From assembly GCF_013409625.1 (NCBI RefSeq), contig NZ_JACCBF010000001.1, positions 5,149,001 through 5,213,000 of the forward strand: a DNA stretch of 64,000 bases, in the 5' to 3' direction. The notes beneath the pieces are model-generated. The model had not been told where the DNA came from. It saw nothing but the letters and a program-made list of their open reading frames with translations, and did not search any database. Positions 9,378 to 16,739 of the stretch are shown here, piece by piece. How positions within the stretch are numbered: position 1 is the stretch's first letter; each line of letters opens with the position of its first letter. This DNA is from Nocardioides kongjuensis (GTDB lineage: Bacteria > Actinomycetota > Actinomycetes > Propionibacteriales > Nocardioidaceae). The position numbers and the translations under genes are program-made.

Positions 9378-10808
9378 TCAGTCGGCCACGGGGTGAGCCT
9401 CCAAGGCGAGCACCCGCGGGCGGCCGAGCAGCGTCGCCGCGCTCACGAGCCCGAGTGCCGCGATCACCGAGGCGGCCGCGAAGCCGGCATGGGCGCCGGC
9501 CAGGAAGTCACCGGGGACGGCGTGGGAGGCGTACACCGACGCGATCACGGCCAGGCCGACCGCGCCGCCGAGCTGCTGCATGGTCTGCAGCAGGCCCGAC
9601 GCCGAGCCGGCGTGCTCGGGCTCGACGTCCTGCAGGGCCAGCGAGGTGATCGGCATGAAGCTGCCGCCCATGCTCAGGCCCATCCCCAGCAGGGCCGGGA
9701 AGACGCCCGTCCAGTAGCTCGTCGAGGCGTCGACCTGGTTGAGCAGGACGAAGCTGGCGAGCACGCCCACCGCGCCGGCGACGATGATCGGCGGCTGCGA
9801 GAACCGGGCCACGAGCCGCGGGGTGATCCGCGACATCGTGAACACGCTCAGCGGGATCGGCAGGAACGCGAAGCCGGTCTGCAGCGGGCCGTAGCCGAGG
9901 TCCTCCTCGAAGTACTGGACCATCAGGAAGAAGGTGGCCAGCATGCCGCCGTACAGCGCCGCCATGGTGACCAGGGTGGCGACCCGGGTCCGGCTGCGGA
10001 GCAGGCCGAGGCGCAGCAGCGGGTGGCTGTGGCGCCGCTCGGTGACGACGAGGGCGACGGCGAGCGCGACGGCCAGGACCAGGCCAAGGATGGTGGCGGC
10101 GGAGGTCCAGCCGTGCTCGGGCGCCTTGATGAGCGTCCACACGAGGGTGGCGGCCGCACCTGTCGAGGTGATCGCGCCGACGACGTCGAACCGGCCGGGA
10201 CGGCGGGGGGTGTCGACGACGTGACGACGTACGGTCAGCAGCACCGCGACGCCGATCGGCACGTTGATGAACAGGGTCCAGCGCCAGTTCAGCACGTCGG
10301 TCAGGACGCCACCGAGCAGCATGCCGAGCGCGGCGCCGCCGGACGAGACTGCCGTGAAGAGCGCGAGGGCCCGGTTGCGGGCGGCGTCGTTGGGTGCCGA
10401 CGTGGTGATGAGGGCGAGCACCGCCGGTGCGGCGATCGCGGCGCCGACGCCCTGGAGGGCGCGGGCGGTGACGAGCATCCAGGGCTCGGTGGCCAGGCCG
10501 CCGAGCAGCGAGAAGAGGGTGAACACCGCGAGGCCGATCCAGAAGACCGAGAGCCGGCCGAAGACGTCGCCGAGCCGCCCGCCGAGGAGCAGAAGGCCGC
10601 CGAAGGCGAGCGCGTAGCCGTTGAGGACCCATGACAGCGACGCGGCGCCGAAGTGCAGGTCGGAGGCGATGTGGGGGAGTCCGACGTTCATGACGGCGGA
10701 GTCGAGGACCAGCATGAGCTGGGCGAGCAGCACGATGAAGATGCCCGCGGAGGTGGTCGTCCGGGCGGTCGCCCGGGGTGCCACGGGGGTGAGCGTGGAG
10801 GTAGACAA
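9378..10808 (-). CDS. DHA2-type (14-TM) major facilitator efflux transporter
   Basis: 476 residues with about 14 hydrophobic segments. DHA2 hallmarks are visible: LDSAVMNVGLPHIASDL (motif D-like) in helix 1 and GGRLGDVFGR (motif A) after helix 2. Proton-driven drug export is the usual role. The start is a TTG at 10808 preceded by AGGA. A TetR gene is divergent with two operators between them, so the pump is probably induced by one of its substrates. Its 3' end touches the three-hairpin repeat. Confidence 0.93.
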   Translation of the reverse strand: MSTSTLTPVAPRATARTTTSAGIFIVLLAQLMLVLDSAVMNVGLPHIASDLHFGAASLSWVLNGYALAFGGLLLLGGRLGDVFGRLSVFWIGLAVFTLFSLLGGLATEPWMLVTARALQGVGAAIAAPAVLALITTSAPNDAARNRALALFTAVSSGGAALGMLLGGVLTDVLNWRWTLFINVPIGVAVLLTVRRHVVDTPRRPGRFDVVGAITSTGAAATLVWTLIKAPEHGWTSAATILGLVLAVALAVALVVTERRHSHPLLRLGLLRSRTRVATLVTMAALYGGMLATFFLMVQYFEEDLGYGPLQTGFAFLPIPLSVFTMSRITPRLVARFSQPPIIVAGAVGVLASFVLLNQVDASTSYWTGVFPALLGMGLSMGGSFMPITSLALQDVEPEHAGSASGLLQTMQQLGGAVGLAVIASVYASHAVPGDFLAGAHAGFAAASVIAALGLVSAATLLGRPRVLALEAHPVAD

Positions 10809-10846
10809 GGGTGATGTCCTGTTCTGGCGGGAGAGGCCGAGGTACT

Positions 10847-10872
10847 CTTTAGCGGAGGATGACTCCGGTTAG
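10847..10872. promoter_or_regulatory. TetR operator O1
   Basis: Inverted repeat with half-sites close to CTAAACGGAG and CTCCGTTTAG, five bases apart (inner CGGAG/CTCCG exact). It lies between the efflux gene and tetR; a second copy is 34 bp away. Confidence 0.6.
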
Positions 10873-10879
10873 TCCTCCA

Positions 10880-10904
10880 CGATACGGAGGGTGTCTCCGT
10901 TTAG
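10880..10904. promoter_or_regulatory. TetR operator O2
   Basis: Second inverted repeat: inner CGGAG and CTCCG exact, five-base centre GGTGT, outer bases matching O1. It overlaps the probable tetR promoter, consistent with autorepression. Confidence 0.6.
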
Positions 10905-10924
10905 CAAGGGAAAAGGTGGAACGA

Positions 10925-11479
10925 GTGCGCGCCGACGCCGTACGCAACCGTGAGCGGATCGCGGACATCGCCCGCCAGCTCTTCCGTGAGAAGGGCTACG
11001 ACGCCGTCTCGATGGACGAGGTCGCCAAGACCGCCGGCGTCGGCGTCGGGACGCTGTACCGCCACTTCCCGACCAAGGAGGCGCTGTACGACGCCGCCAT
11101 CCAGGCCTGGGTGGAGACGGTGAACGCGGCGGCTGAGAAGGCCCTTGCCGGCGAGGGCAGCGCGCGCGACCGGATGCTCGCCTGGTTCGACGCGTACGTC
11201 GAGTTCCTCACCCGCCACAAGGGCGCCGCCTGGCGGATCACGAGCGCACTCGGCGACGAGGGCTCACCCTTCGCCGCGAAGTGCCGCACCTACCTCAACG
11301 CCAACCAGCGGGTCATCGACGCGTTGGACGCCGAAGGTGCGCTGCGCGGCGACGTCGACGCGCTCCAGCTGTGCCGGCTCGTCGGTGGGGTCGCCGCGGT
11401 CGTCGACAACAGCGAGCTGGACCCGGCTGCCGCCCGGTCGATGCTGGCGGTCGTCGCGGACGGGGTTCTCGCCGGCTGA
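10925..11479 (+). CDS. TetR-family transcriptional repressor
   Basis: About 184 residues. N-terminal helix-turn-helix about 10-55 (FREKGYDAVSMDEVAKTAGV, then GVGTLYRHFPTKEALY), C-terminal all-helical ligand-binding domain. The GTG at 10925 has AGGTGG five bases upstream; GTG 10916 is the alternative. An even longer open frame begins inside the operators and is rejected. It probably represses the divergent DHA2 pump and itself through the two palindromes. Ligand unknown. Confidence 0.92.
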   Translation: MRADAVRNRERIADIARQLFREKGYDAVSMDEVAKTAGVGVGTLYRHFPTKEALYDAAIQAWVETVNAAAEKALAGEGSARDRMLAWFDAYVEFLTRHKGAAWRITSALGDEGSPFAAKCRTYLNANQRVIDALDAEGALRGDVDALQLCRLVGGVAAVVDNSELDPAAARSMLAVVADGVLAG

Positions 11480-11485
11480 AGAGCC

Positions 11486-11573
11486 AGTTTCACCGGCCGA
11501 CCGGTGAAACTCGCGCTGGGACGATGAAACTTCCTCGTCCCAGCGACAGTTTCACCGGCCAGCCGGTGAAACT
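11486..11573. repeat. three-hairpin intergenic repeat element, copy 2
   Basis: Same length and order as copy 1. A and C arms are identical to copy 1. In hairpin B the arms are CGCTGGGACGA (11514-11524) and TCGTCCCAGCG (11535-11545): a T-A pair of copy 1 has become G-C, with both sides changed. All other differences fall in loops or linkers. It lies between the convergent tetR and gpmA genes and ends about 24 bp before the gpmA stop. Confidence 0.9.
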
Positions 11574-11597
11574 TGTGGTCCGTGGGGCTGCTGGGAC

Positions 11598-12344
11598 TCA
11601 GCGACCCTGGTTGGCGACGGCGGCGGCCGCCTCGGCGGCGGCCTCGGGGTCGAGGTAGCGGCCACCGGGGACGACCGGGGCCAGCGTGTCCTCGTCGAGC
11701 TCGTAGACCAGCGGCATCCCGGTGGGGATGTTGAGGCCGGTGATGTCGGCGTCGCTCATCTGGTCGAGGTGCTTGACGATCGCGCGCAGGCTGTTGCCGT
11801 GCGCGGCGATCAGGACGGTGTGGCCGGCGCGCAGGTCCGGCACGATCCCGGCGTCCCAGTAGGGGAGCAGCCGCTCGATGACCTGCTTGAGCGCCTCGGC
11901 GCGGGGCAGCTCGTCGCCGAGGTCGGCGTAGCGCGGGTCACCGGCCTGCGAGTAGGGGTCGTCGTCGTCGAGCGGCGGCGGGGGGACGTCGAACGAGCGG
12001 CGCCAGAGCATGAACTGCTCCTCGCCGTACTCGTCCTTGATCGCCTTCTTGTCCTTGCCCTGCAGGGCGCCGTAGTGGCGCTCGTTGAGCCGCCACGAGC
12101 GGCGCACCGGGATCCAGTGCCGGTCGGCGGCGTCGAGAGCCAGCGCGGCGGTGTTGATCGCGCGGCGCTGCAGCGAGGTGTGGACGACGTCCGGCAGGAT
12201 GCCGGCCTCCTTGAGGAGCTCGCCGCCGCGGACGGCCTCGCCGCGACCCTTCTCGGTGAGCGCGACGTCGACCCAGCCGGTGAAGAGGTTCTTCGCGTTC
12301 CACTCGCTCTCGCCGTGGCGGAGCAGGACCAGCGTGAACGTCAT
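11598..12344 (-). CDS. gpmA: 2,3-bisphosphoglycerate-dependent phosphoglycerate mutase
   Basis: 248 residues, normal for the dPGM family. The phosphohistidine motif [12 protein letters not shown] is at the N-terminus; [13 protein letters not shown] and the second catalytic His in [16 protein letters not shown] are present. It interconverts 3- and 2-phosphoglycerate in glycolysis, in the cytoplasm. The ATG at 12344 overlaps the stop of the upstream lipoprotein gene (ATGA), so the two are coupled. Proximity to senX3-regX3 is shared with mycobacteria. Confidence 0.97.
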   Translation of the reverse strand: MTFTLVLLRHGESEWNAKNLFTGWVDVALTEKGRGEAVRGGELLKEAGILPDVVHTSLQRRAINTAALALDAADRHWIPVRRSWRLNERHYGALQGKDKKAIKDEYGEEQFMLWRRSFDVPPPPLDDDDPYSQAGDPRYADLGDELPRAEALKQVIERLLPYWDAGIVPDLRAGHTVLIAAHGNSLRAIVKHLDQMSDADITGLNIPTGMPLVYELDEDTLAPVVPGGRYLDPEAAAEAAAAVANQGR

Positions 12345-12979
12345 CAGTGCTCGCCCTCGGGAGCCGGGGCCTCGTCGGAGCAGTTGAAGGTCGCGTCGCC
12401 GCTCTCGTCGGCGTGCGCCGCGTCGCCCTCCTCCTCGGCAGCCGCGTCGGCTGCCGCACCGTCGGTGGCGGCGTCGGTCGCGTCGTCGCTGGCCTTCTCC
12501 GAGGCGGACTCGCTGGGCGTGGGGACCTGCGTGTACTGGTAGCACGGCTTGACGACCGGGACGTCGAGGCTGAGCGTCGTGCCGTCGCTGAAGGTCAGGT
12601 CGAGCGGGATGAAGTCGCCGGCGGTGAAGTTGCCGCTCAGCGGTACGTCGGCCGCGGTGGCCAGGTTGACCGTGCTGCGGCCCGCGACCTCGACCGGCTC
12701 GAACTTGCCCGCGGAGACACCCGCGGTCGAGGACACCGACTCGAGCGAGGCGTCCTCACGCAGGTTGTTGGACAGTGCGCCGATCAGCCGGCCCTCGCCC
12801 TGTGCGGTCGCGAGCACGCGGATGCCGAGCGCGTCGACGTTGCCCGTGCGGTCGTTGACGCCCGCGGAGATCGTGTTGACCCGGTCGGTCGGGTAGTGGA
12901 ACCCGCAGCCGCTCAGGGCGGTGGCGGGAACGACGGCCAGCAGCAGACCGGCGAGCGCGGATCGGCGCAGGTGGGGCAT
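12344..12979 (-). CDS. LpqE-like lipoprotein
   Basis: 211 residues. Signal peptide with lipobox LSGC near residues 22-25, so the mature protein is lipid-anchored outside the membrane. A beta-rich domain follows ([39 protein letters not shown]), then an Ala/Glu/Asp-rich low-complexity tail. GGAGG precedes the ATG and a -10 box TAGAGT lies about 45 bases upstream. It resembles mycobacterial LpqE, found next to carD as here. Function is not established; a PCu(A)C-like fold is possible. Confidence 0.8.
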   Translation of the reverse strand: MPHLRRSALAGLLLAVVPATALSGCGFHYPTDRVNTISAGVNDRTGNVDALGIRVLATAQGEGRLIGALSNNLREDASLESVSSTAGVSAGKFEPVEVAGRSTVNLATAADVPLSGNFTAGDFIPLDLTFSDGTTLSLDVPVVKPCYQYTQVPTPSESASEKASDDATDAATDGAAADAAAEEEGDAAHADESGDATFNCSDEAPAPEGEH

Positions 12980-13047
12980 GGCGGAAGGCCTCCGGGTCAG
13001 GTGGGTTCGAAGCGGGCTCACTCTAGCGTTGCGCAGTGCCGGGTCGC

Positions 13048-14061
13048 TCAGCGGCTCAGGCCCACGCGGGAGCCGACCACGACCAGGGCGACCACGACGC
13101 CGACGGCGAACAGCGTGGAGAGCGCGAGCAGCCGGGTCGCGCCGAGCTTGAGCCCGAGCTTGAGCGGCAGGTAGGTCCAGCCGTCCTCGTGGTCGGCGAC
13201 CAGGCCCCAGACCGCGCGCATGAAGTGGACGCCGACGCCGAGCAGCGCGGCGAGCACCACGATCGCCGGCTCGGGGGCGTTGCCGACGGCCTTGCCGCCC
13301 CAGCCGCCCCAGGACAGGTACGCCGGCAGCAGGGCGAACGAGGCCGCCCACGACCACCACGAGAAGAAGCCGGTCCGCAGCACGACGTTGCCGAGCATCG
13401 CGACGGCCACCGAGCCCAGGTAGTAGGCGCCGGCACGCACGCCGGTCGTCGTGGCGAGCGGGACGAGCAGCAGGAAGGCGACGACGATGGCGTACCAGAC
13501 GGTGCCGACCTCGAGCCGGCCCGCGCCGACCGGCTTGCCGGCCAGTCCGTGGGCCTGGTCGCGCTGCCGGTCGACGATGTCGTTGTGCCAGCCGAGGATG
13601 GTCTGGCCGACGAGCACGGTGATCAGCACGACGCCCGCCTCGCGCGCCGGGCGGCCGGCCACCGCGGCGACCAGGCCCATCGCGAGCGCGGTGGTGATCG
13701 CCTGCTTGGCGTGCGCGGCCTGCAGCAGCTGGAGCGGGAGCACCTCGGCCGGGTTGCGGCCGCCGAACAGCCAGCCGGTCAGGCCCGACCGGTCCGGGAC
13801 GTGGGGGAGCGGCGGACGCTCGAGCTCGTCGTCCGCGTCCTCGTCCTCCTCGTCGACCTCGTCGGGAGCAGCGTCCGACCAGGCCCCAGGCGCCTCGTCG
13901 ACGACCTCGTCGACCTCGTCCTCGACCTCCGCCTCGACCTCCTCGACCGCCTCCGCGGGCTCGTCGTCGAGGTCGACCTCGAGGGTCTCCTCGGGGGCCT
14001 GCGTCGCCAGGGTCCCCTCCTCCGAAGGTCGGCTGCGTCGCCAGCGCTGCATCTTCGCCAT
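13048..14061 (-). CDS. UbiA-family prenyltransferase with acidic N-terminal extension
   Basis: 337 residues. Residues 1-95 are very rich in Glu and Asp, disordered in appearance. The rest is a multi-helix UbiA membrane domain with Asp-rich motifs NDIVDRQRD (about 155) and DHEDGWTYLP (about 300) that bind the Mg-prenyl diphosphate. The first motif departs from the classic NDxxDxxxD only in spacing. Acceptor unknown; decaprenyl, menaquinone or lipid substrates are possible. The ATG at 14061 fits AATACT seven bases upstream. The acidic extension is unusual for the family. Confidence 0.85.
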   Translation of the reverse strand: MAKMQRWRRSRPSEEGTLATQAPEETLEVDLDDEPAEAVEEVEAEVEDEVDEVVDEAPGAWSDAAPDEVDEEDEDADDELERPPLPHVPDRSGLTGWLFGGRNPAEVLPLQLLQAAHAKQAITTALAMGLVAAVAGRPAREAGVVLITVLVGQTILGWHNDIVDRQRDQAHGLAGKPVGAGRLEVGTVWYAIVVAFLLLVPLATTTGVRAGAYYLGSVAVAMLGNVVLRTGFFSWWSWAASFALLPAYLSWGGWGGKAVGNAPEPAIVVLAALLGVGVHFMRAVWGLVADHEDGWTYLPLKLGLKLGATRLLALSTLFAVGVVVALVVVGSRVGLSR

Positions 14062-14068
14062 GGCGAGC

Positions 14069-14074
14069 AGTATT
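14069..14074 (-). promoter_or_regulatory. -10 box, leaderless promoter
   Basis: AATACT on the minus strand, seven bases before ATG 14061. Confidence 0.4.
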
Positions 14075-14257
14075 GACCACGAAAGGACGAGCACGGGTGC
14101 GGGCCCGCCGATCGGGCGGGACCGGTCGTCGGGCCCGTGCGGGTGACCTGTCCCACACCGCGGCGACCCGCCCGGACCATACGACTGGCCACCTGTCAAG
14201 ACGCCGATGGTGCCCCTGACCTGCGCAAACGCATTCGGAGAGTCGTTGAAGGCGTGG

Positions 14258-14263
14258 TAAGAT
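14258..14263 (+). promoter_or_regulatory. carD promoter -10 box
   Basis: TAAGAT about 29 bases before the carD ATG, leaving a short 5' leader that carries GGAAGGGG. TTCGGA about 18 bp upstream is a possible -35. Confidence 0.5.
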
Positions 14264-14291
14264 AGGTCACCTAGGAAGGGGTTTTGCTCAT

Positions 14292-14777
14292 ATGACTTTC
14301 ACCGTCGGCGAAACGGTCGTCTACCCCAATCACGGGGCCGCTGTCATCGAGAACATCGAGATGCGGACGATCAAGGGCCAGGAACGGCAGTACCTCGTGC
14401 TTCGGATTGTCGCCCAGCAGGACCTCGTGGTCCGTGTGCCGGCCGACAACCTGGACCTCGTGGGTGTTCGGGATGTCGTGGACAAGGACGGGCTGGACCG
14501 GGTCTTCGGAGTGCTCCGCGCGGAGCACGTCGAGGAGCCGACCAACTGGTCGAGGCGCTACAAGGCGAACCTCGAGAAGCTCCACAGTGGCGACGTCATG
14601 AAGGTGGCCGAGGTCGTGCGCGACCTGTGGCGCCGCGAGCGTGACCGCGGTCTGTCGGCCGGCGAGAAGCGGATGCTCGCCAAGGCCCGCCAGATCCTGG
14701 TCTCCGAGCTCGCCCTGTGCGAGAACACCAACGAGGACAAGGCCGAGACCATCCTCGACGAGGTGCTCGCCTCGTAG
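14292..14777 (+). CDS. carD: CarD/CdnL RNA polymerase-binding regulator
   Basis: 161 residues. RNA polymerase-interacting domain about 1-60 ([20 protein letters not shown]), then the helical DNA-binding part about 65-160 with the conserved Trp in [17 protein letters not shown] that wedges the promoter open. CarD binds the beta subunit and stabilises the open complex at rRNA and housekeeping promoters. A strong GGAAGGGG site precedes the ATG. An intrinsic terminator follows at 14796-14856, overlapping the start of the next gene. Confidence 0.97.
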   Translation: MTFTVGETVVYPNHGAAVIENIEMRTIKGQERQYLVLRIVAQQDLVVRVPADNLDLVGVRDVVDKDGLDRVFGVLRAEHVEEPTNWSRRYKANLEKLHSGDVMKVAEVVRDLWRRERDRGLSAGEKRMLAKARQILVSELALCENTNEDKAETILDEVLAS

Positions 14778-14795
14778 GCACCTCCAGCAACGCGC

Positions 14796-14856
14796 CGACG
14801 GCGTCATACGGTGGGTTCCGATGAACCCGCACCCGTATGACGCCGTCGACCTTTTT
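14796..14856 (+). terminator. intrinsic terminator of carD overlapping the next start codon
   Basis: A 16-bp perfect inverted repeat (CGACGGCGTCATACGG at 14796-14811, CCGTATGACGCCGTCG at 14833-14848) with an inner 5-bp GGGTT/AACCC pairing, followed three bases later by TTTTT (14852-14856). The loop contains the ATG at 14821; the right arm and T-run encode codons 5-12 of the next gene. The -10-like TACGGT of that gene (14807-14812) lies across the end of the left arm. Confidence 0.75.
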
Positions 14857-15429
14857 GCCCCTGTTGCCGGGATCGTGGTCGAGGAGGGCCGTGGCGCCCT
14901 GCCGTTCCACCTGATCCACGGCGAGTCCCTCGTGGCCGCAGCCGCATGGGCGGCGGGCGAGGCCGGCGTCGACCTGCTCGACCAGACGATCCCCTGGGAG
15001 GCCGTCGTCGAGCGCGAGGAGCCGCTGCTGCTGCACGACCCGCTGTGCCCGATGACCCCTCCCGAGTTCCTGCGCCGCTGCGCCGAGCGGGCCGCGGTCG
15101 AGGACCGCGTGGTCGTCGGGGTGCGGCCGGTGACCGACACCGTCAAGGAGCTGCACCCCGTCGCCGACGGCGAGGTCGTCGGTACGACGGTCGACCGCGA
15201 CGCCCTCGTCGCCGTCTGCTCGCCGGTGGTGCTGCCGGCAGCGGTCGTCGCCGACCTGCTCGGTGACGGCGGCAGCCTGCCCTCGACCGACTTCGTCGAG
15301 CTGGTGGGCGCCCTGCGCCATCGGTACGGCGCCGAGCGGGTGCTCCTCGTCGAGGCGCCGCCCGAGGCCCGGCGGATCGCCACCGCCGCCGACCTCCCGG
15401 TGCTCGAGGCGCTGACCGACCCGCGCTAG
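14821..15429 (+). CDS. IspD-like nucleotidyltransferase paralog, probably non-catalytic
   Basis: 202 residues resembling IspD (methylerythritol phosphate cytidylyltransferase) in order: central VVVGVRPVTDTVKEL matches the IspD signature, as does PSTDFVELVGALRHRYGAERV. The N-terminal nucleotide-binding loop of IspD (AAGSGSRVG then Lys in the real gene at 17871) is replaced by VAGIVVEEGRGALPFHLI, so CTP binding is doubtful. The true ispD is 3 kb away. The only in-frame ATG preserving the first strand is 14821. Position next to carD suggests a conserved actinobacterial gene; function unknown. Confidence 0.7.
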   Translation: MNPHPYDAVDLFAPVAGIVVEEGRGALPFHLIHGESLVAAAAWAAGEAGVDLLDQTIPWEAVVEREEPLLLHDPLCPMTPPEFLRRCAERAAVEDRVVVGVRPVTDTVKELHPVADGEVVGTTVDRDALVAVCSPVVLPAAVVADLLGDGGSLPSTDFVELVGALRHRYGAERVLLVEAPPEARRIATAADLPVLEALTDPR

Positions 15430-15986
15430 CGGTTGCGCGGGTCGTGCGTCGGGTCGGCGTACCGCGGCGGGCAGCCGTCGTCGACCGCCTTCGGTCGCAG
15501 CTCGAAGTGCCAGGGCTCGTTGTCGTAGATCCGGCACAGGCCGAACTGTGCGCCGTACGTCCCCAGCCAGGCCGCAGCCCGCGCCGGACCGATGTCGACG
15601 GCGTCGCCCGACACGTGCGGCGAGCTGTCCGGCGTGGAGACCCAGCGGGCGGCCTCCTCCCGTGACCCGTACGTCGCGACCGCCTCGTCGAGCAGGCGCT
15701 GCTGGTACGACCGCGAGCGCCAGCCGCTGTTGACCACGACGTCGACGTCGTCGTCGACCGCGGCCCTCGCGGCTCGCCGCAGTGCGCGCAGCAGGTCCGG
15801 GTCGAGCTCGGTCACGCCGGCGTGCGTGTCGTCGTAGACCGAGGTGCCGTCGGGCAGCTCGCCGTCGCCGACGGGGCCGGTGTCGGCCGCCGACGACGTC
15901 GAGGTCAGGGAGCGGTAGCCGACGGCGCCGAGCAGGACGAACACGACGAGGAGGAGGAAGACCGGGCGGGTGGGGGAAGTGGCCAT
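15426..15986 (-). CDS. VanY-like D,D-carboxypeptidase (M15B)
   Basis: 186 residues. An N-terminal hydrophobic segment (about 9-25) anchors or exports it. The zinc peptidase motifs are complete: NSGWRS, SPHVSGDAVDIG (His and Asp ligands) and EPWHFEL (catalytic Glu and His). M15B enzymes trim the terminal D-Ala from peptidoglycan stem peptides outside the membrane. It faces a two-component system across a palindrome, as vanY-type genes often do. The stop overlaps that of the convergent IspD-like gene within GCTAGC. Confidence 0.9.
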   Translation of the reverse strand: MATSPTRPVFLLLVVFVLLGAVGYRSLTSTSSAADTGPVGDGELPDGTSVYDDTHAGVTELDPDLLRALRRAARAAVDDDVDVVVNSGWRSRSYQQRLLDEAVATYGSREEAARWVSTPDSSPHVSGDAVDIGPARAAAWLGTYGAQFGLCRIYDNEPWHFELRPKAVDDGCPPRYADPTHDPRNR

Positions 15987-16020
15987 GCGAGCAGTCAAGG
16001 CAGCGGCGCGTTGCCGGGGC

Positions 16021-16038
16021 GTATCGGTTTTCCGATAC
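16021..16038. promoter_or_regulatory. palindrome between carboxypeptidase and response regulator
   Basis: GTATCGG and CCGATAC flank TTTT: perfect 7-bp arms. It lies 35 bp upstream of the carboxypeptidase start and 23 bp upstream of the regulator -10 box, suited to control both genes. The binder could be the adjacent response regulator. Confidence 0.5.
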
Positions 16039-16060
16039 ACCGGCGATATCCGGCGACTCG

Positions 16061-16066
16061 TAGCAT
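16061..16066 (+). promoter_or_regulatory. -10 box, leaderless promoter
   Basis: TAGCAT, seven bases before GTG 16074. Confidence 0.6.
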
Positions 16067-16073
16067 CGACAGG

Positions 16074-16739
16074 GTGCGGGTGCTGATCGTCGAGGACGAG
16101 CCTCTCCTGGCCGAGGCCGTCCGGGACGGACTGCGCCTGGAGGCGATCGCGGCCGACATCGCCGGCGACGGCGACACGGCCCTCGAGCTGCTGAGCGTCA
16201 ACGCGTACGACATCGCGGTCCTCGACCGGGACGTGCCCGGCCCGTCGGGGGACGAGATCGCGCGGCGCATCGTCGCCTCCGGCAGCGGGATGCCGATCCT
16301 GATGCTCACCGCGGCCGACCGCCTCGACGACAAGGCGTCCGGTTTCGGGCTCGGCGCGGACGACTACCTCACCAAGCCGTTCGAGCTCGCCGAGCTCGTG
16401 CTCCGGCTGCGTGCCCTCGATCGCCGGCGCGCCCACCACCGGCCGCCGGTGCGCGAGATCGCGGGGGTGCGTCTCGACCCGTTCCGCCGCGAGGTGCACC
16501 GCGACGGCCGGTACGTCGCGCTGACCCGCAAGCAGTTCGCGGTGCTGGAGGTCCTCGTCGCGGCCGAGGGCGGCGTCGTGAGCGCCGAGGAGCTGCTCGA
16601 GCGCGCCTGGGACGAGAACGCCGACCCGTTCACCAACGCCGTGCGGATCACCGTCTCGGCGCTGCGCAAGCGCCTCGGCGAGCCGTGGGTGATCGCCACC
16701 GTGGCGGGCGTCGGGTACCGGATCGATGTCCAGGACTAG
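16074..16739 (+). CDS. OmpR-family response regulator
   Basis: 221 residues: receiver domain 1-115 (VLIVEDEPLLAEAVRDGL, acceptor Asp in VLDRDVPGPSG, Lys in LTKPFELAEL) and winged helix 130-220 (LTRKQFAVLEVLVAAEGG, VRITVSALRKRLGEP). The DRDVPG variant is common in CutR/VanR-like regulators. The GTG start is set by the leaderless -10 box; longer open frames run through the palindrome. It overlaps the kinase gene by 14 bases. Probable control of the divergent VanY-like peptidase. Confidence 0.93.
   Translation: MRVLIVEDEPLLAEAVRDGLRLEAIAADIAGDGDTALELLSVNAYDIAVLDRDVPGPSGDEIARRIVASGSGMPILMLTAADRLDDKASGFGLGADDYLTKPFELAELVLRLRALDRRRAHHRPPVREIAGVRLDPFRREVHRDGRYVALTRKQFAVLEVLVAAEGGVVSAEELLERAWDENADPFTNAVRITVSALRKRLGEPWVIATVAGVGYRIDVQD

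Noticed and set aside
9378..11479. Transposon carrying the efflux/TetR pair between the two repeat copies
   Set aside because: The copies are in the same orientation at gene ends, there is no transposase and no target duplication; kept only as a possibility within the repeat finding.
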